DNA of 56,097 nt from Bacteroides sp. (GTDB lineage: Bacteria; Bacteroidota; Bacteroidia; Bacteroidales; UBA7960). The position numbers and the translations under genes are program-made. The DNA lies in NCBI GenBank assembly GCA_036351255.1, contig JAZBOS010000078.1, positions 1 through 56,097 on the forward strand, read 5' to 3'. This document shows, piece by piece, positions 23,763 to 32,890 of this stretch. The first letter of the stretch is position 1, and each line of letters begins with the position of its first letter. Below the pieces are notes generated by a model. It was not told where the DNA came from and made no database searches. It saw only the letters and a program-made list of their open reading frames with translations.

Positions 23763-26528
23763 TCAGGTTTCACCTGGTTCACTGGATTCAATATCCTTAA
23801 GTATCTCTATAAGCACATGCATGATCTTCGTTATGTCGCTTTCGAGGACCAGCATGTGCTTGCGTATGTCTCCCGGAGCCCTGGCTTTTCTAATCACTTC
23901 CTGCAGTTCTTCTACCTTAATGGCAGTTTTACTGAACCCAAGATAGTGAAAACCTGGTTTAATACGGTGTAAGGCCTGAGCTGCAAACTCGCCTTCGTCC
24001 TGCTCAATATATTCATTGACACGATCGATAGTAGCAGGGATCTGCTTCATGAAATGTTGAATCATTGAAGTAGTAGCCCCGGTATTATCTTCAAAAATCT
24101 CCTTTAGGGCAGATTTTACTGTAAGCTTAAGTTCTTTCAACTCATATCCACTAGTGAGCGTAGTTGTACCATAGGTATCTTGCCTTTCTTCAGTCTGCTC
24201 AACCTCAAGTTTAGAGTTTTCCAATACTTTCTGAAATAACACATCTGGCTCAGAAGGCTTCGTAATGAAATCATTCATTCCCGTTTCTCTTACCCGGGTG
24301 CGGGTTTCGTTATTAACATCCGCTGTAAGGGCAATGATCGGTACCTGGTGATCCAGAACGCTGGAAGATTCATCGCGAATCACCTGGGTAGCTTCAAACC
24401 CATCCATTTCGGGCATGTGAACATCCATCAAAACCAAGTCAAAGTTCTTCTCAGAAAGTTTCTTAATCGCCAAACGCCCGTTTTCAGCAGTCTCAACCTG
24501 GGCATTCCACTTCTTGAAAAACTGTGACATTACAAACTGGTTCATGCGATCATCCTCAACGAGAAGAATCCGGATGCCATGAAGGTCTTTAACCCCTTGA
24601 GACAATTTGCCAGTTTCAACTTCCATTTTCTTTTCGCTGATTTCCATGGGAAGTTCAAACCAGAATGTTGAACCAATTCCTTCGATGCTTTTTAAGCCAA
24701 TTTCACCGCCTTGCAGTTCAACCAGCTTTTTGCTGATGGAAAGTCCAAGACCAGTGCCACCAAACTTCCGGAAAGTATTTTCTTCAGCCTGAGTGAAACT
24801 TTCAAAAATGCTTTGACGCTTTTCCTCTGGGATCCCAATGCCAGTATCAGAAACTGAAAACCTCAATCGACAGCTTTGTCCACTTCGCTCAAGCATTTTC
24901 ACATAAACATCAATGTGCCCTTCAGAGGTAAACTTAACTGCATTACCTAAAAGATTAAGCATGATCTGACGTAACCTGCCGGCATCTCCAACTACTGTTT
25001 GAGGAACGTTTGGATTAATACGAACCCTTACCGGAATGCCCTTTTCGTGTGCCTTAAAATCAATGGCTCTGGAGGTTTCATTAACAAGTTGTTCAAGGTT
25101 AAAATCAGTTTTATCCAGATTAACTTTCCCTGCTTCCAGCTTTGAAAAGTCCAGCACATCATTGATAATGCCTAATAAATGATCGCTTGAGAATTTAAGG
25201 GATTTAAGGTTCTCAGCTTGTTGTTCACTAAGTCCTTCTTCCTGAATCAGCAAGTCTGCCAAGCCGATAATGGCATTCAGAGGGGTCCGGATTTCATGGC
25301 TTACACTTGAAATAAAACTGGATTTGGCCCTTGCAGCTTCTTCTGCAGCTTCTTTTGCAGCAATGAGTTCCTGCTTGCTCTTCTTGGTTTCAGAAATGTC
25401 ACCTTGCGATCCAAGTACCCGAATAGGTTTGGTGTTTTCGTCATAAACAACGGTAATCTTCACTTCTACCCATTTATAGGTACCATCACTACATTTCATT
25501 CTGAATTCAAGATCTTTCTGAGGAACAATGCCACCTTTAATACTGTCAAAAAGCAAGCTTGCAGAATCCTTGTCATCTGGATGAATCAACATTTCCCAGA
25601 CGCTAAGGGTATTTTTTATCTCCTGTTCATTATAACCCAAAATCTCCTTCCATTTGGGTGAAAGGTAGAGTTCATCGGAATTCAGGTCATAATCAAAAAC
25701 GCCATCATTGCTGGCTAAATGGAGAAGAGATAGCCTCTCAGAGGACTTGCTCTCATTGCTTTGCTCTTGAACTCGCTCTGTAACGTCAATAGCTGTGGCC
25801 AAAAATGCAGGCTTTCCATAAAAGTCAATAAGCCGTGCAGAGAAATCAACCCATTTTTCGGTCTGGAATTTATTCTGTAAACGAAATTCAAATCGCATCC
25901 CACTGTCTTTCTTTACAAGAAACCAGTTCTCGGCGCGAATACCTGAAAGACTGTCAGGGTGAATGAGCTGCCAGATTTCCATTGTCAACAATTCTTTTTG
26001 GGCATACCCACTTAAGTTTTCCATGGCAGGATTCACATATTCAATTCTCAAATCCTGAAAAATGACCATGGCGAGGGGAGACTCATCAATAAGTGCCCTG
26101 AAGAATGCTTCGCTGGTTTCAGCATCACGTTTTGCTTTTGATAATCTTAGCAAATAAATACCAAAACCAATAAAAATGCCAAGCATTAATAATAAGGCCA
26201 GGGCATAATAAACAAATACCTTCAAAGAAAGCGGACGGAATAACTGGCTTGTCAGCCTGAGCATGCTCAACCCTAAAATTTGGGCAGTTTGGCCCTGGTA
26301 TCCCAGCGGCTCTGTACCCATGAATTTTAGGGGAGCAACATTCTCTTTGGCTGAAAAAAGAATGAAGTGCCTTTCAGAATTTGGGGAGGGGAGGTCTGAA
26401 AAGCCTTGTTGCTCAGAATATACCTGTATTTCTTCCCCTTGCGACAGACGTATTCTGTCAGTAATGGGGATTGAGATTGTTTGGTATGTAAGTAGGCAAC
26501 AAAAAACAGAGAGTAGAATTTTTTTCAC
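23763..26528 (-). CDS. Hybrid sensor histidine kinase (PAS-PAS-HK-REC-Hpt)
   Basis: A 921-residue membrane kinase carrying a full phosphorelay. An N-terminal signal anchor and a short periplasmic region (about 22-104) precede a transmembrane helix at 105-128. Two PAS domains follow (about 140-255 and 265-385), then HisKA with His411 ([11 protein letters not shown]), HATPase ([19 protein letters not shown]), a receiver with Asp702 ([11 protein letters not shown]), and an Hpt domain with His854 (ALHRIKPGF). The final response regulator is not adjacent. The gene stands alone with its own promoter element, and the PAS ligand is unknown. Confidence 0.94.
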   Translation of the reverse strand: MKKILLSVFCCLLTYQTISIPITDRIRLSQGEEIQVYSEQQGFSDLPSPNSERHFILFSAKENVAPLKFMGTEPLGYQGQTAQILGLSMLRLTSQLFRPLSLKVFVYYALALLLMLGIFIGFGIYLLRLSKAKRDAETSEAFFRALIDESPLAMVIFQDLRIEYVNPAMENLSGYAQKELLTMEIWQLIHPDSLSGIRAENWFLVKKDSGMRFEFRLQNKFQTEKWVDFSARLIDFYGKPAFLATAIDVTERVQEQSNESKSSERLSLLHLASNDGVFDYDLNSDELYLSPKWKEILGYNEQEIKNTLSVWEMLIHPDDKDSASLLFDSIKGGIVPQKDLEFRMKCSDGTYKWVEVKITVVYDENTKPIRVLGSQGDISETKKSKQELIAAKEAAEEAARAKSSFISSVSHEIRTPLNAIIGLADLLIQEEGLSEQQAENLKSLKFSSDHLLGIINDVLDFSKLEAGKVNLDKTDFNLEQLVNETSRAIDFKAHEKGIPVRVRINPNVPQTVVGDAGRLRQIMLNLLGNAVKFTSEGHIDVYVKMLERSGQSCRLRFSVSDTGIGIPEEKRQSIFESFTQAEENTFRKFGGTGLGLSISKKLVELQGGEIGLKSIEGIGSTFWFELPMEISEKKMEVETGKLSQGVKDLHGIRILLVEDDRMNQFVMSQFFKKWNAQVETAENGRLAIKKLSEKNFDLVLMDVHMPEMDGFEATQVIRDESSSVLDHQVPIIALTADVNNETRTRVRETGMNDFITKPSEPDVLFQKVLENSKLEVEQTEERQDTYGTTTLTSGYELKELKLTVKSALKEIFEDNTGATTSMIQHFMKQIPATIDRVNEYIEQDEGEFAAQALHRIKPGFHYLGFSKTAIKVEELQEVIRKARAPGDIRKHMLVLESDITKIMHVLIEILKDIESSEPGET

Positions 26529-26570
26529 GCAGTTTATTTAGTTATACATTCAATTTTCTTGTCGGACTGT

Positions 26571-26578
26571 CAAATTTA
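26571..26578 (-). promoter_or_regulatory. -7 promoter element for the hybrid kinase
   Basis: TAAATTTG on the minus strand is an exact TAnnTTTG match. A TTTG lies 16 bp further upstream (26598-26595), slightly closer than usual. The leader would be about 36 nt. Confidence 0.5.
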
Positions 26579-26677
26579 TTCTGCTTTGACATTACAAATG
26601 TAAAACAAAAAAATCGTTTTCCAAATAAAAAAGTATGTTATAATGTAAAAAAATGTAGACTAAAATTAAACCTATTC

Positions 26678-26723
26678 GTAAAAACCCTTATTTATCAAGG
26701 GTTTTTACTAGTTAACAAACTAG
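26678..26723. terminator. Terminator-like double hairpin after the SpoIIE gene
   Basis: GTAAAAACCCTT (26678-26689) and AAGGGTTTTTAC (26697-26708) form a perfect 12-bp stem with a 7-nt loop; a T5 run lies within the distal arm in either direction. A second stem CTAGTT/AACTAG (26708-26723) abuts it. It lies about 100 bp after the SpoIIE stop and before the hybrid kinase promoter, so it likely ends the hydrogenase-sensor operon. Confidence 0.6.
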
Positions 26724-26809
26724 AAAAAACACGTACTTTTTTTAAAATTTAGAATCAATCTAAATAACTATTAAATAATATCATTAAATTAATTAATATG
26801 TAAGTATCT

Positions 26810-27994
26810 CTAAATGAAATGAAAGCTTATTTCTTTTAAAAATTTGCTTTCAAGTATTTTTGCAATTTTTTTCATAACTGTCCGGCGAATTTCTAATTCA
26901 ACAGGTAAATTTGGGTCTTGGTGAGCTACATTAATGGCTGTGCCGATCCAGAGATGAATAGAATCACTTTCTAAAAACAATTTTACTATAATATCTGCTG
27001 GTCCTTTGCCAAGCTCTGTGCGGGTGCTATACTTTTCCAGAATCTCTGATACCTTGCTTAGGGTTAGGATTCCTTCCGTAACAAGATCAATACCTTCCAT
27101 AAAAGAAATTGGGGGGAGTTCTGGATCATCAAATTCAAGGGTATCTTTTATGGGAATATTCAATTCCCTGGAGATAATATCTGCAGTAGTACCACCACAA
27201 ATAATTTTTTCTCCATTAAATCCCCCTACTATTTGCGCCAATTCTTTATCCTTTGCCTGGTCAAAAGGAGGTCCTGAACACAATAAAAGTTGTCTGGGTT
27301 CACGAAAATAAATAACAACCACACTCATATCATCCTTAGCCTGGTAGTTATCATTGGCGTGTGCCTTATTCACGATTTTTCCAGCCAGTTTGGCTGCTGA
27401 AATCTCTGGCTTTTCCCTTACACGATCCAGAACGAGTTGCTCAACGTTTTCAAGTCCCCAGCCTAGCAGATAATTACCCTTACCCATACCTGACTGAGTG
27501 ATGCCGTCACTCATTAGAATAATCCTGTCTTCTTTTTGAGCTAAAAAGGAACAGGCTTTAATTTCCTTTCCAGCATTGTTTTCCGACTCCAGCATTAAAT
27601 ATTGCCAGTCAGGCTTAAACGTATCTTTGTCCCTTAAAACAATGGGGTCAGGATTATCATAGTTTATAATTGTCGTTTGCCCTGAATCCTCCAGGTCAAC
27701 AATAGTAAAGGTTGAATAACTAATTTTTCTTTCACTGCAAACCGGCAGTGTGTTCATTATTATCTCGGCAATTTTCCTTGCATCCTTATGCTCGCGAGTA
27801 AAATTCATACCCATTGTAGCCGTAAGGGTAGCAAGTAAATTGGCCTTAACACCATGCCCCATGCCATCCGAAAGCACTACAACCGTGCGATTTTCTTCTT
27901 TCACTTTCTGGGAAACGAAAACGTCCCCGCAGATTCTTTCACCTGCATGACTCTTTTGAAATGAACCAACCTCAATATAAAATAGATCCTTCAT
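26810..27994 (-). CDS. SpoIIE/PP2C-type serine phosphatase
   Basis: A 394-residue PPM-family protein phosphatase. The metal-binding motif VVLSDGMGHGVKA is near residues 39-51 and a second acidic motif appears at ILMSDGITQSG and DDMSVVVIYF. The C-terminal 160 residues form an extra domain (PFDQAKDKELAQIVGGFNGEKIICGGTTADIISRELN onward) found in SpoIIE proteins next to [FeFe]-hydrogenase genes. It should remove phosphate from Ser/Thr on an unknown partner, often an anti-sigma-factor antagonist, but none is encoded here. It is 8 bp downstream of the sensory hydrogenase gene, which may control its activity. Confidence 0.9.
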   Translation of the reverse strand: MKDLFYIEVGSFQKSHAGERICGDVFVSQKVKEENRTVVVLSDGMGHGVKANLLATLTATMGMNFTREHKDARKIAEIIMNTLPVCSERKISYSTFTIVDLEDSGQTTIINYDNPDPIVLRDKDTFKPDWQYLMLESENNAGKEIKACSFLAQKEDRIILMSDGITQSGMGKGNYLLGWGLENVEQLVLDRVREKPEISAAKLAGKIVNKAHANDNYQAKDDMSVVVIYFREPRQLLLCSGPPFDQAKDKELAQIVGGFNGEKIICGGTTADIISRELNIPIKDTLEFDDPELPPISFMEGIDLVTEGILTLSKVSEILEKYSTRTELGKGPADIIVKLFLESDSIHLWIGTAINVAHQDPNLPVELEIRRTVMKKIAKILESKFLKEISFHFI

Positions 27995-28002
27995 GCTTAA
28001 TT

Positions 28003-29853
28003 TCAGGGTTTATTGATTTTTTGATACGTTTCAATAATTGAGTTAAGCATTTTTTCAGTTGTGCTGGCCCCTTCACCAAGTAAAAATGCAATGTTCTGTA
28101 CCATTTTCAGGTTTTCGTCAATGACCTCGGTTACACGATTTATGATCTCTTCCTGGCGCACCTCTGCCACATACATATCGCGGAAAACCGCACCTACTAT
28201 TTTATTTGGCTTCAGGCTGTAAACACTAACGTTTAATAAACTGTCACCATGTGTAACATCTTTTCCTACAACATTTTCATCATTTTCAAGGACATAAGAA
28301 AACAGGTTATAAATTGGATATGGCAACAAGGTCTTAAGATCGGCCCCAACCAATCCCGGAATAACTTCATTGATCATTTCCGCATCTTCACCCAATACTT
28401 TAATAAAACTTTTATTCGATTCAATGATCTTTAGTTTGTCGTCAACAATGACAGCAGCTGAAGGTAAGTTTTGAAGCAGTGTGGAGATAGTATCTGTTTC
28501 CTGTATAATTTTCTGGTTTTCTGACTTTAACGCTTTTTCTGTCTCCTGTAAAAGTTCATTCTGCTTTTTCAGCTTCTCATTATTATTTTTTAATGTTTTA
28601 ATATATTCAGTCTTGCTTTTCAGTGAAAAGGTCTGACACATTTCCGGCTTGCTCAAACCCTGGCTAATGGATATGGCAAAGTCCTTGCAACTGTTGAATC
28701 CACAGGCACTGCATGCAGAGCGATCTTCCATGTCCTTTCCCAAGCTTTTCATAATTTCCTCAACCTGGTCATTACTTGGAACCGGTAGCCTTTGATCGTC
28801 CTTTTGAAAAGTTCTTGAAAGGTCTAGACCCGAATATTCATTAAGTTCCTTTTCCCATTGTTTGGAATCAAAATTCTTTAGTCTTTTATTAGAGTATGCC
28901 AGAACCATTGAACGGCGTAGGAATTTATGGGAGCGGTCTGTGGTACCAGGCCCCATCAAGCATCCCTGATCGTAAAACAGGCTGAAATGTTTTTTTATGG
29001 TTTCAGTATTCTGGCTGAACTCATCCACAGCCTGAATCATGTTTTCTTTCCCGCTGGCTGAAATAGTTGACCCTGAAAGCAAGTCAGCATTAATCCCTGC
29101 TGCATAGACAAACCCACTGGGAAGGGGATAAAGAGAGCCCAGGTTGCCAATTGGAGAGTCAAATTCAGAATACTCAACTTTTCCCTCCTTAAAATTAAAG
29201 CGCGAAAAAAGTTCCCTTAATTCCTTAAAGGTTAAAACGCCATCTACTTTCCCATCGTCCTCAAATAAACCCGCATCATATTTAGCCGAAAGACAGGGGC
29301 CAAAACAAACCACCTTGACATCCTTGCCATAAGCCTTCCTGACCACCTTTGCCATGGCGGTCATTGGTGTAACCAATGGTGCGAGGTTATCGCTGAGTTC
29401 CGGAAAATATTTTTCAACATAGGAAACCAAACTAGGACAATTGGCTGCCAAATAATACTTCCCCTTAAAGTTCTCGAACAGCTCTTTATATTTTTTTGCA
29501 ACCAGATCAACTCCAAATGAAATCTCGCTAACATAAGCAAAGCCTAGTTTACGTATCATCTCAACAAATTTCCTGTAATCCTTTATGTCAGGAAATTCTC
29601 CGCTGATCGTTGGGTCGACAATAGCAGCCACCTTGTTTTCTGAATTAAGAAGTTCAATGACTTGCTCCAAATCACTATAATGAGATATTGCATTGGATGC
29701 ACAAACTGAAAGACAACTTCCGCATCCAATACAACGGTCATGGTGAACAACAGGCTTGCCATCACTTCGCGTTGCAATGGCTTTTACCGGGCAAACCCGG
29801 ATGCAAGCATAAGATTGAGTACAGCGACTATGGTCAATGTTTATGATTCGCAT
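28003..29853 (-). CDS. [FeFe]-hydrogenase-like sensory protein with Fe-S and PAS domains
   Basis: A 616-residue cytoplasmic protein. Order: two ferredoxin clusters (C11-S14-C17-C21, where the second ligand is Ser, and C41/C44/C47/C51), a hydrogenase catalytic-domain homologue (about 65-315), a C-x2-C-x4-C-x16-C Fe-S motif (381-406), a coiled coil (412-465) and a PAS domain (470-570). Only Cys139, Cys187 and Cys298 of the four H-cluster cysteines are kept; the fourth position is Tyr, and the conserved Lys of MPCxxK is shifted. It is probably an H2 or redox sensor without normal catalysis, signalling to the SpoIIE phosphatase. I prefer the start at 29853; the frame is open to 29922, overlapping the upstream gene. 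Confidence 0.88.
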   Translation of the reverse strand: MRIINIDHSRCTQSYACIRVCPVKAIATRSDGKPVVHHDRCIGCGSCLSVCASNAISHYSDLEQVIELLNSENKVAAIVDPTISGEFPDIKDYRKFVEMIRKLGFAYVSEISFGVDLVAKKYKELFENFKGKYYLAANCPSLVSYVEKYFPELSDNLAPLVTPMTAMAKVVRKAYGKDVKVVCFGPCLSAKYDAGLFEDDGKVDGVLTFKELRELFSRFNFKEGKVEYSEFDSPIGNLGSLYPLPSGFVYAAGINADLLSGSTISASGKENMIQAVDEFSQNTETIKKHFSLFYDQGCLMGPGTTDRSHKFLRRSMVLAYSNKRLKNFDSKQWEKELNEYSGLDLSRTFQKDDQRLPVPSNDQVEEIMKSLGKDMEDRSACSACGFNSCKDFAISISQGLSKPEMCQTFSLKSKTEYIKTLKNNNEKLKKQNELLQETEKALKSENQKIIQETDTISTLLQNLPSAAVIVDDKLKIIESNKSFIKVLGEDAEMINEVIPGLVGADLKTLLPYPIYNLFSYVLENDENVVGKDVTHGDSLLNVSVYSLKPNKIVGAVFRDMYVAEVRQEEIINRVTEVIDENLKMVQNIAFLLGEGASTTEKMLNSIIETYQKINKP

Positions 29854-29893
29854 AATTCCCTGGTCTTTAATTTTTTTCTGACATTTTCGTACC

Positions 29894-30151
29894 TTACTCG
29901 TGGTTTTCAAAAAATTGCTCAAGAATGTTAATCACATTCCCCTCTGTAACCTGGTTAAACTGAATGTCATTTATTTTAATCATGGGACCAAACTCACAGG
30001 TTCCAAAACAATGCGACCCTTGAAAAGTAACTAATTCCAGCCTTCCGGTTTCTCTGAGATAATTCTGAATTACTTGTAAGGTTTTCTTGTTTCCACGTGA
30101 GAAGCAACTGCTTCCCATGCAAATGGTGATTGTTATGCCCTGTCCATCCAT
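29894..30151 (-). CDS. Thioredoxin-like [2Fe-2S] ferredoxin
   Basis: An 85-residue protein with the NuoE-type thioredoxin-fold ferredoxin pattern: Cys11 and Cys16 (ICMGSSCFSRGN), then Cys48 and Cys52 (HCFGTCEFGP). It would shuttle electrons to or from the sensory hydrogenase encoded 40 bp downstream. The frame is open to 30193, but the promoter element at 30191-30198 overlaps that position, so the ATG at 30151 is the likely start. It is the first gene of the minus-strand sensor operon. Confidence 0.88.
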   Translation of the reverse strand: MDGQGITITICMGSSCFSRGNKKTLQVIQNYLRETGRLELVTFQGSHCFGTCEFGPMIKINDIQFNQVTEGNVINILEQFFENHE

Positions 30152-30190
30152 ATATTTCTTAAATATAATTTTTTGTGCTTCAAGGATTAA

Positions 30191-30198
30191 CAAAATTA
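30191..30198 (-). promoter_or_regulatory. -7 promoter element for the sensor operon
   Basis: TAATTTTG on the minus strand matches TAnnTTTG. A start near 30184 gives a 33-nt leader for the ferredoxin gene at 30151 and sets its start codon. Confidence 0.5.
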
Positions 30199-30412
30199 CT
30201 CAATCCTTTTAAATTAATCGTTATTGGTATAACATCTCAAGGTCTTTTTAGCTTATTCTGAATTAATCTAAATTACATTTAACCCTCCAATAGAATAACA
30301 AAATTCCTTTTTATTAGGTTTTTAGCATAATAATGCGTTATCCATAAGCAAACCTGACCTATACAACCCATTGAAATTACAATATTTAAGGAAAAAAACT
30401 TTTCATTATCCT

Positions 30413-30420
30413 TAGATTTG
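30413..30420 (+). promoter_or_regulatory. -7 promoter element for the hydrogenase operon
   Basis: TAGATTTG matches TAnnTTTG, with expected transcription from about 30427 and a 29-nt leader before the hydC start codon. No good -33 TTTG is seen, which would fit a regulated promoter. Confidence 0.5.
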
Positions 30421-30427
30421 AGTATTA

Positions 30428-30445
30428 TTGTGAAAAAAATTACAA
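30428..30445 (+). promoter_or_regulatory. Candidate Rex operator at the hydrogenase operon start site
   Basis: TTGTGAA-AAAA-ATTACAA resembles the Rex consensus TTGTGAA-N4-TTCACAA: the left arm is exact and five of seven bases of the right arm agree. It begins at the predicted transcription start, an ideal place for repression, and rex is the last gene of this operon (38228). This suggests autorepression relieved by high NADH. Confidence 0.5.
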
Positions 30446-30455
30446 CTTACATTCC

Positions 30456-30935
30456 ATGCCCCCTTCAATTGATTCAATTCTTGAACGATTCCCCAACAAA
30501 CAAAGGGAAGATCTGATTCCGATGCTTCAGGAAATACAGGATGAATTTGGCTTCTTGTCCGAAGAAATCATTAACCACGTGGGTGCTTACTTATCCATTT
30601 CTGTAAATAAGATTTACGGAGTGGCCACCTTTTATGACAATTTCAGGTTTGGACCAACCGGAAGGTTTCATATCAGGCTTTGTCATGGAACCGCATGTCA
30701 TGTGGCCGGAGCTTCAACTTTTATCCAGGAATTAGAAAAACAACTTAAAATTAAATCCGGAGAAACAGACAAAGAGGGGCTTTTCAGTCTTGAGGTTGTT
30801 TCTTGCGTTGGAGCTTGTGGTCTTGCCCCAATTATTGAGATCAATGGTGAATATTTTACCCAGCTTACATCCGAGAAACTTAACGATATTCTTCAATCCT
30901 TCAGAATAAAAGACCAAGATATTTATGAAAGCTAA
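30456..30935 (+). CDS. hydC: NuoE-like [2Fe-2S] subunit of NAD-dependent hydrogenase (HydC)
   Basis: A 159-residue thioredoxin-fold subunit with a [2Fe-2S] cluster bound by Cys76, Cys81, Cys117 and Cys121 (CHGTACHVAG and VSCVGACGLAP). The N-terminal helical part (DLIPMLQEIQDEFGFLSEE) is the usual NuoE segment. In trimeric HydABC enzymes it connects the flavin subunit to the rest. It overlaps the start of hydB by 11 bp. Because hydA follows, HydC is a better name than NuoE. Confidence 0.93.
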   Translation: MPPSIDSILERFPNKQREDLIPMLQEIQDEFGFLSEEIINHVGAYLSISVNKIYGVATFYDNFRFGPTGRFHIRLCHGTACHVAGASTFIQELEKQLKIKSGETDKEGLFSLEVVSCVGACGLAPIIEINGEYFTQLTSEKLNDILQSFRIKDQDIYES

Positions 30936-32874
30936 ATCGCCCGATGCTTTAAAGCAGTTTTTAATAAATCAGGTATTGCTTGATCCAAATCGCCTTGAAA
31001 ATGAACGGTTGGAGAAAGAGCTTTCATACATTAGCCGTGAGCGGGTCAACAATCCTATTATTTATGTTGGAATGGGTACCTGCGGCCTGATTGCCGGCGC
31101 CGGTAAGACTTTCAAAGCAATCCAGGAGTATATTGATGACCATGGAATTGATATTGAGTTGATTAAAGGGGGGTGCATTGGTCTTTGCAGTGCTGAACCT
31201 ATTGTTGATATTCAGCTTCCGGGAAAGTCACGTATTTCTTTCGGAAATGTCAAGCAAGACAAGGTTCAATATCTTTTGGATGAGATTTTAAATCATAACA
31301 TTCCTGACCTCCAAACCATTGGTCAATATAAAAATGACATCTCTCAGCCTTGGGAAGGAATCAATCCTATTTTTGACCATTCCTTTTTCTCTGGTCAGCA
31401 AAGGGTCCTGCTTGACAATTGCGGCCTGATTGATCCTGTATCCGTTGAACAATATATTGCACGGGGTGGCTATTGGGCCTTTGCCGATACAATTTCCAGT
31501 CTGACACCTAAAGGAGTTTGCCAGCTTATTGAAGAAAGCGAGCTTTCTGGAAGGGGAGGAGGAGGTTATTCCACTGGCAAAAAATGGGCAAATACATTAA
31601 AAACCTTCTCCGATCAGAAGTTCCTGGTTTGCAATGCTGTAGAAAGTGATCCAGGTAGTTATATGAACCGGGTGATTATCGAAAGCAATCCCCACAGGTT
31701 AATAGAAGCTGTTATAATTGCAGCCTATGCAATTGGTGCTACTAAATCCTTTATTTTTATCCGTCAGGAATTTAAACTCGCTATTGAGCGGCTTGAAAAA
31801 GCCATTGAAAATGCACGCGGATATGGCTTGCTGGGACATCATATTTTTGACTCAGGAGTCAATATCGATATTATCGTTAAACGAGGGGCAAGAGCATTTG
31901 TTTGTGGCGAAGAAACAGCCCTCAATAATAGTATTGAAGGGAAGAGGGCCATGCCCGAATCCAAACCGCCCTATCCTTCGGAAAAGGGATTATGGAACAA
32001 GCCCACCATAGTCAACAATGTTGAAACGCTTTTCAATATCCCCTTGATCCTTAAAAACGGGCCCGATTGGTTTAAGAAAACAGGAACCGACAACAGTAAG
32101 GGAACCAAGCTTTTCACCCTTTCAGGAAAGGTTAAAAATTATGGTACCATTGAAGTCCCAATGGGCACAACATTCAGGGATATCGTTTGGAAAATTGGAG
32201 GCGGTACCTCTGGAAAGCAGAAATTTAAGGCCGTAATCCTTGGCATTAACTCAGGAAACTATATCACGAAAAAAAACCTTGACAACAGAATCGATTATGA
32301 AGAATTGAAATCCATTGGCACATCCCTTGGAAGCGGAGGTTTTGTGGTTATCGATGAGTCAACCTGTATGGTTGATTTGGCCAAATACTTTACCAATTTC
32401 TTTAAAAACGAGAGTTGTGGGAAATGTATTCCATGCAGAGAAGGTACTGCAAGACTTCTGGAGATCATGGAAGTAGTTACCCAAAGACCCGGGAAAAATA
32501 ATCATTTTCAATCACTTGAACGTTTCAAAGGGGTCATGCAACTGCGATCACTGGCAAATGTCATGAGGGATACTTCTCTTTGTGCACTAGGGAAATCTGC
32601 ACCCAATGCCATACTCAACACCCTAAACAATTTTAAGGAAGAATTTGATGCGCATATTTTTGAACGGAAATGCCCGGCCAATGTTTGTCGCGACCTGCGT
32701 GTCTTTTCTATTGATGTAGATTTGTGCACTGGATGCACCGCCTGCTACAAGAAATGCCCAGTCGATGCCATCATTGGATCTGCCAGACATCCCCACTTTA
32801 TTGTTGAAGAAAAGTGTATCGGATGCGGGCTTTGCTATGATGCTTGTAAATTTAATGCCGTATTAATTCAGTAA
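30925..32874 (+). CDS. hydB: NuoF-like flavin subunit of NAD-dependent hydrogenase (HydB)
   Basis: A 649-residue subunit that exchanges electrons with NAD(H) through FMN. Order: an N-terminal thioredoxin-like [2Fe-2S] domain (Cys53, Cys84, Cys88; the first ligand is replaced, see findings), the FMN/NAD domain with GRGGGGYSTGKKW and ESDPGSYMNR, an SLBB domain, a [4Fe-4S] motif ESCGKCIPCREGT, and a C-terminal 2[4Fe-4S] ferredoxin (CTGCTACYKKCP, CIGCGLCYDAC). This layout matches the bifurcating hydrogenase HydB of Thermotoga/Moorella type. hydA follows 16 bp later. Confidence 0.94.
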   Translation: MKAKSPDALKQFLINQVLLDPNRLENERLEKELSYISRERVNNPIIYVGMGTCGLIAGAGKTFKAIQEYIDDHGIDIELIKGGCIGLCSAEPIVDIQLPGKSRISFGNVKQDKVQYLLDEILNHNIPDLQTIGQYKNDISQPWEGINPIFDHSFFSGQQRVLLDNCGLIDPVSVEQYIARGGYWAFADTISSLTPKGVCQLIEESELSGRGGGGYSTGKKWANTLKTFSDQKFLVCNAVESDPGSYMNRVIIESNPHRLIEAVIIAAYAIGATKSFIFIRQEFKLAIERLEKAIENARGYGLLGHHIFDSGVNIDIIVKRGARAFVCGEETALNNSIEGKRAMPESKPPYPSEKGLWNKPTIVNNVETLFNIPLILKNGPDWFKKTGTDNSKGTKLFTLSGKVKNYGTIEVPMGTTFRDIVWKIGGGTSGKQKFKAVILGINSGNYITKKNLDNRIDYEELKSIGTSLGSGGFVVIDESTCMVDLAKYFTNFFKNESCGKCIPCREGTARLLEIMEVVTQRPGKNNHFQSLERFKGVMQLRSLANVMRDTSLCALGKSAPNAILNTLNNFKEEFDAHIFERKCPANVCRDLRVFSIDVDLCTGCTACYKKCPVDAIIGSARHPHFIVEEKCIGCGLCYDACKFNAVLIQ

Positions 32875-32890
32875 GGTTCAAAAAAATAAT

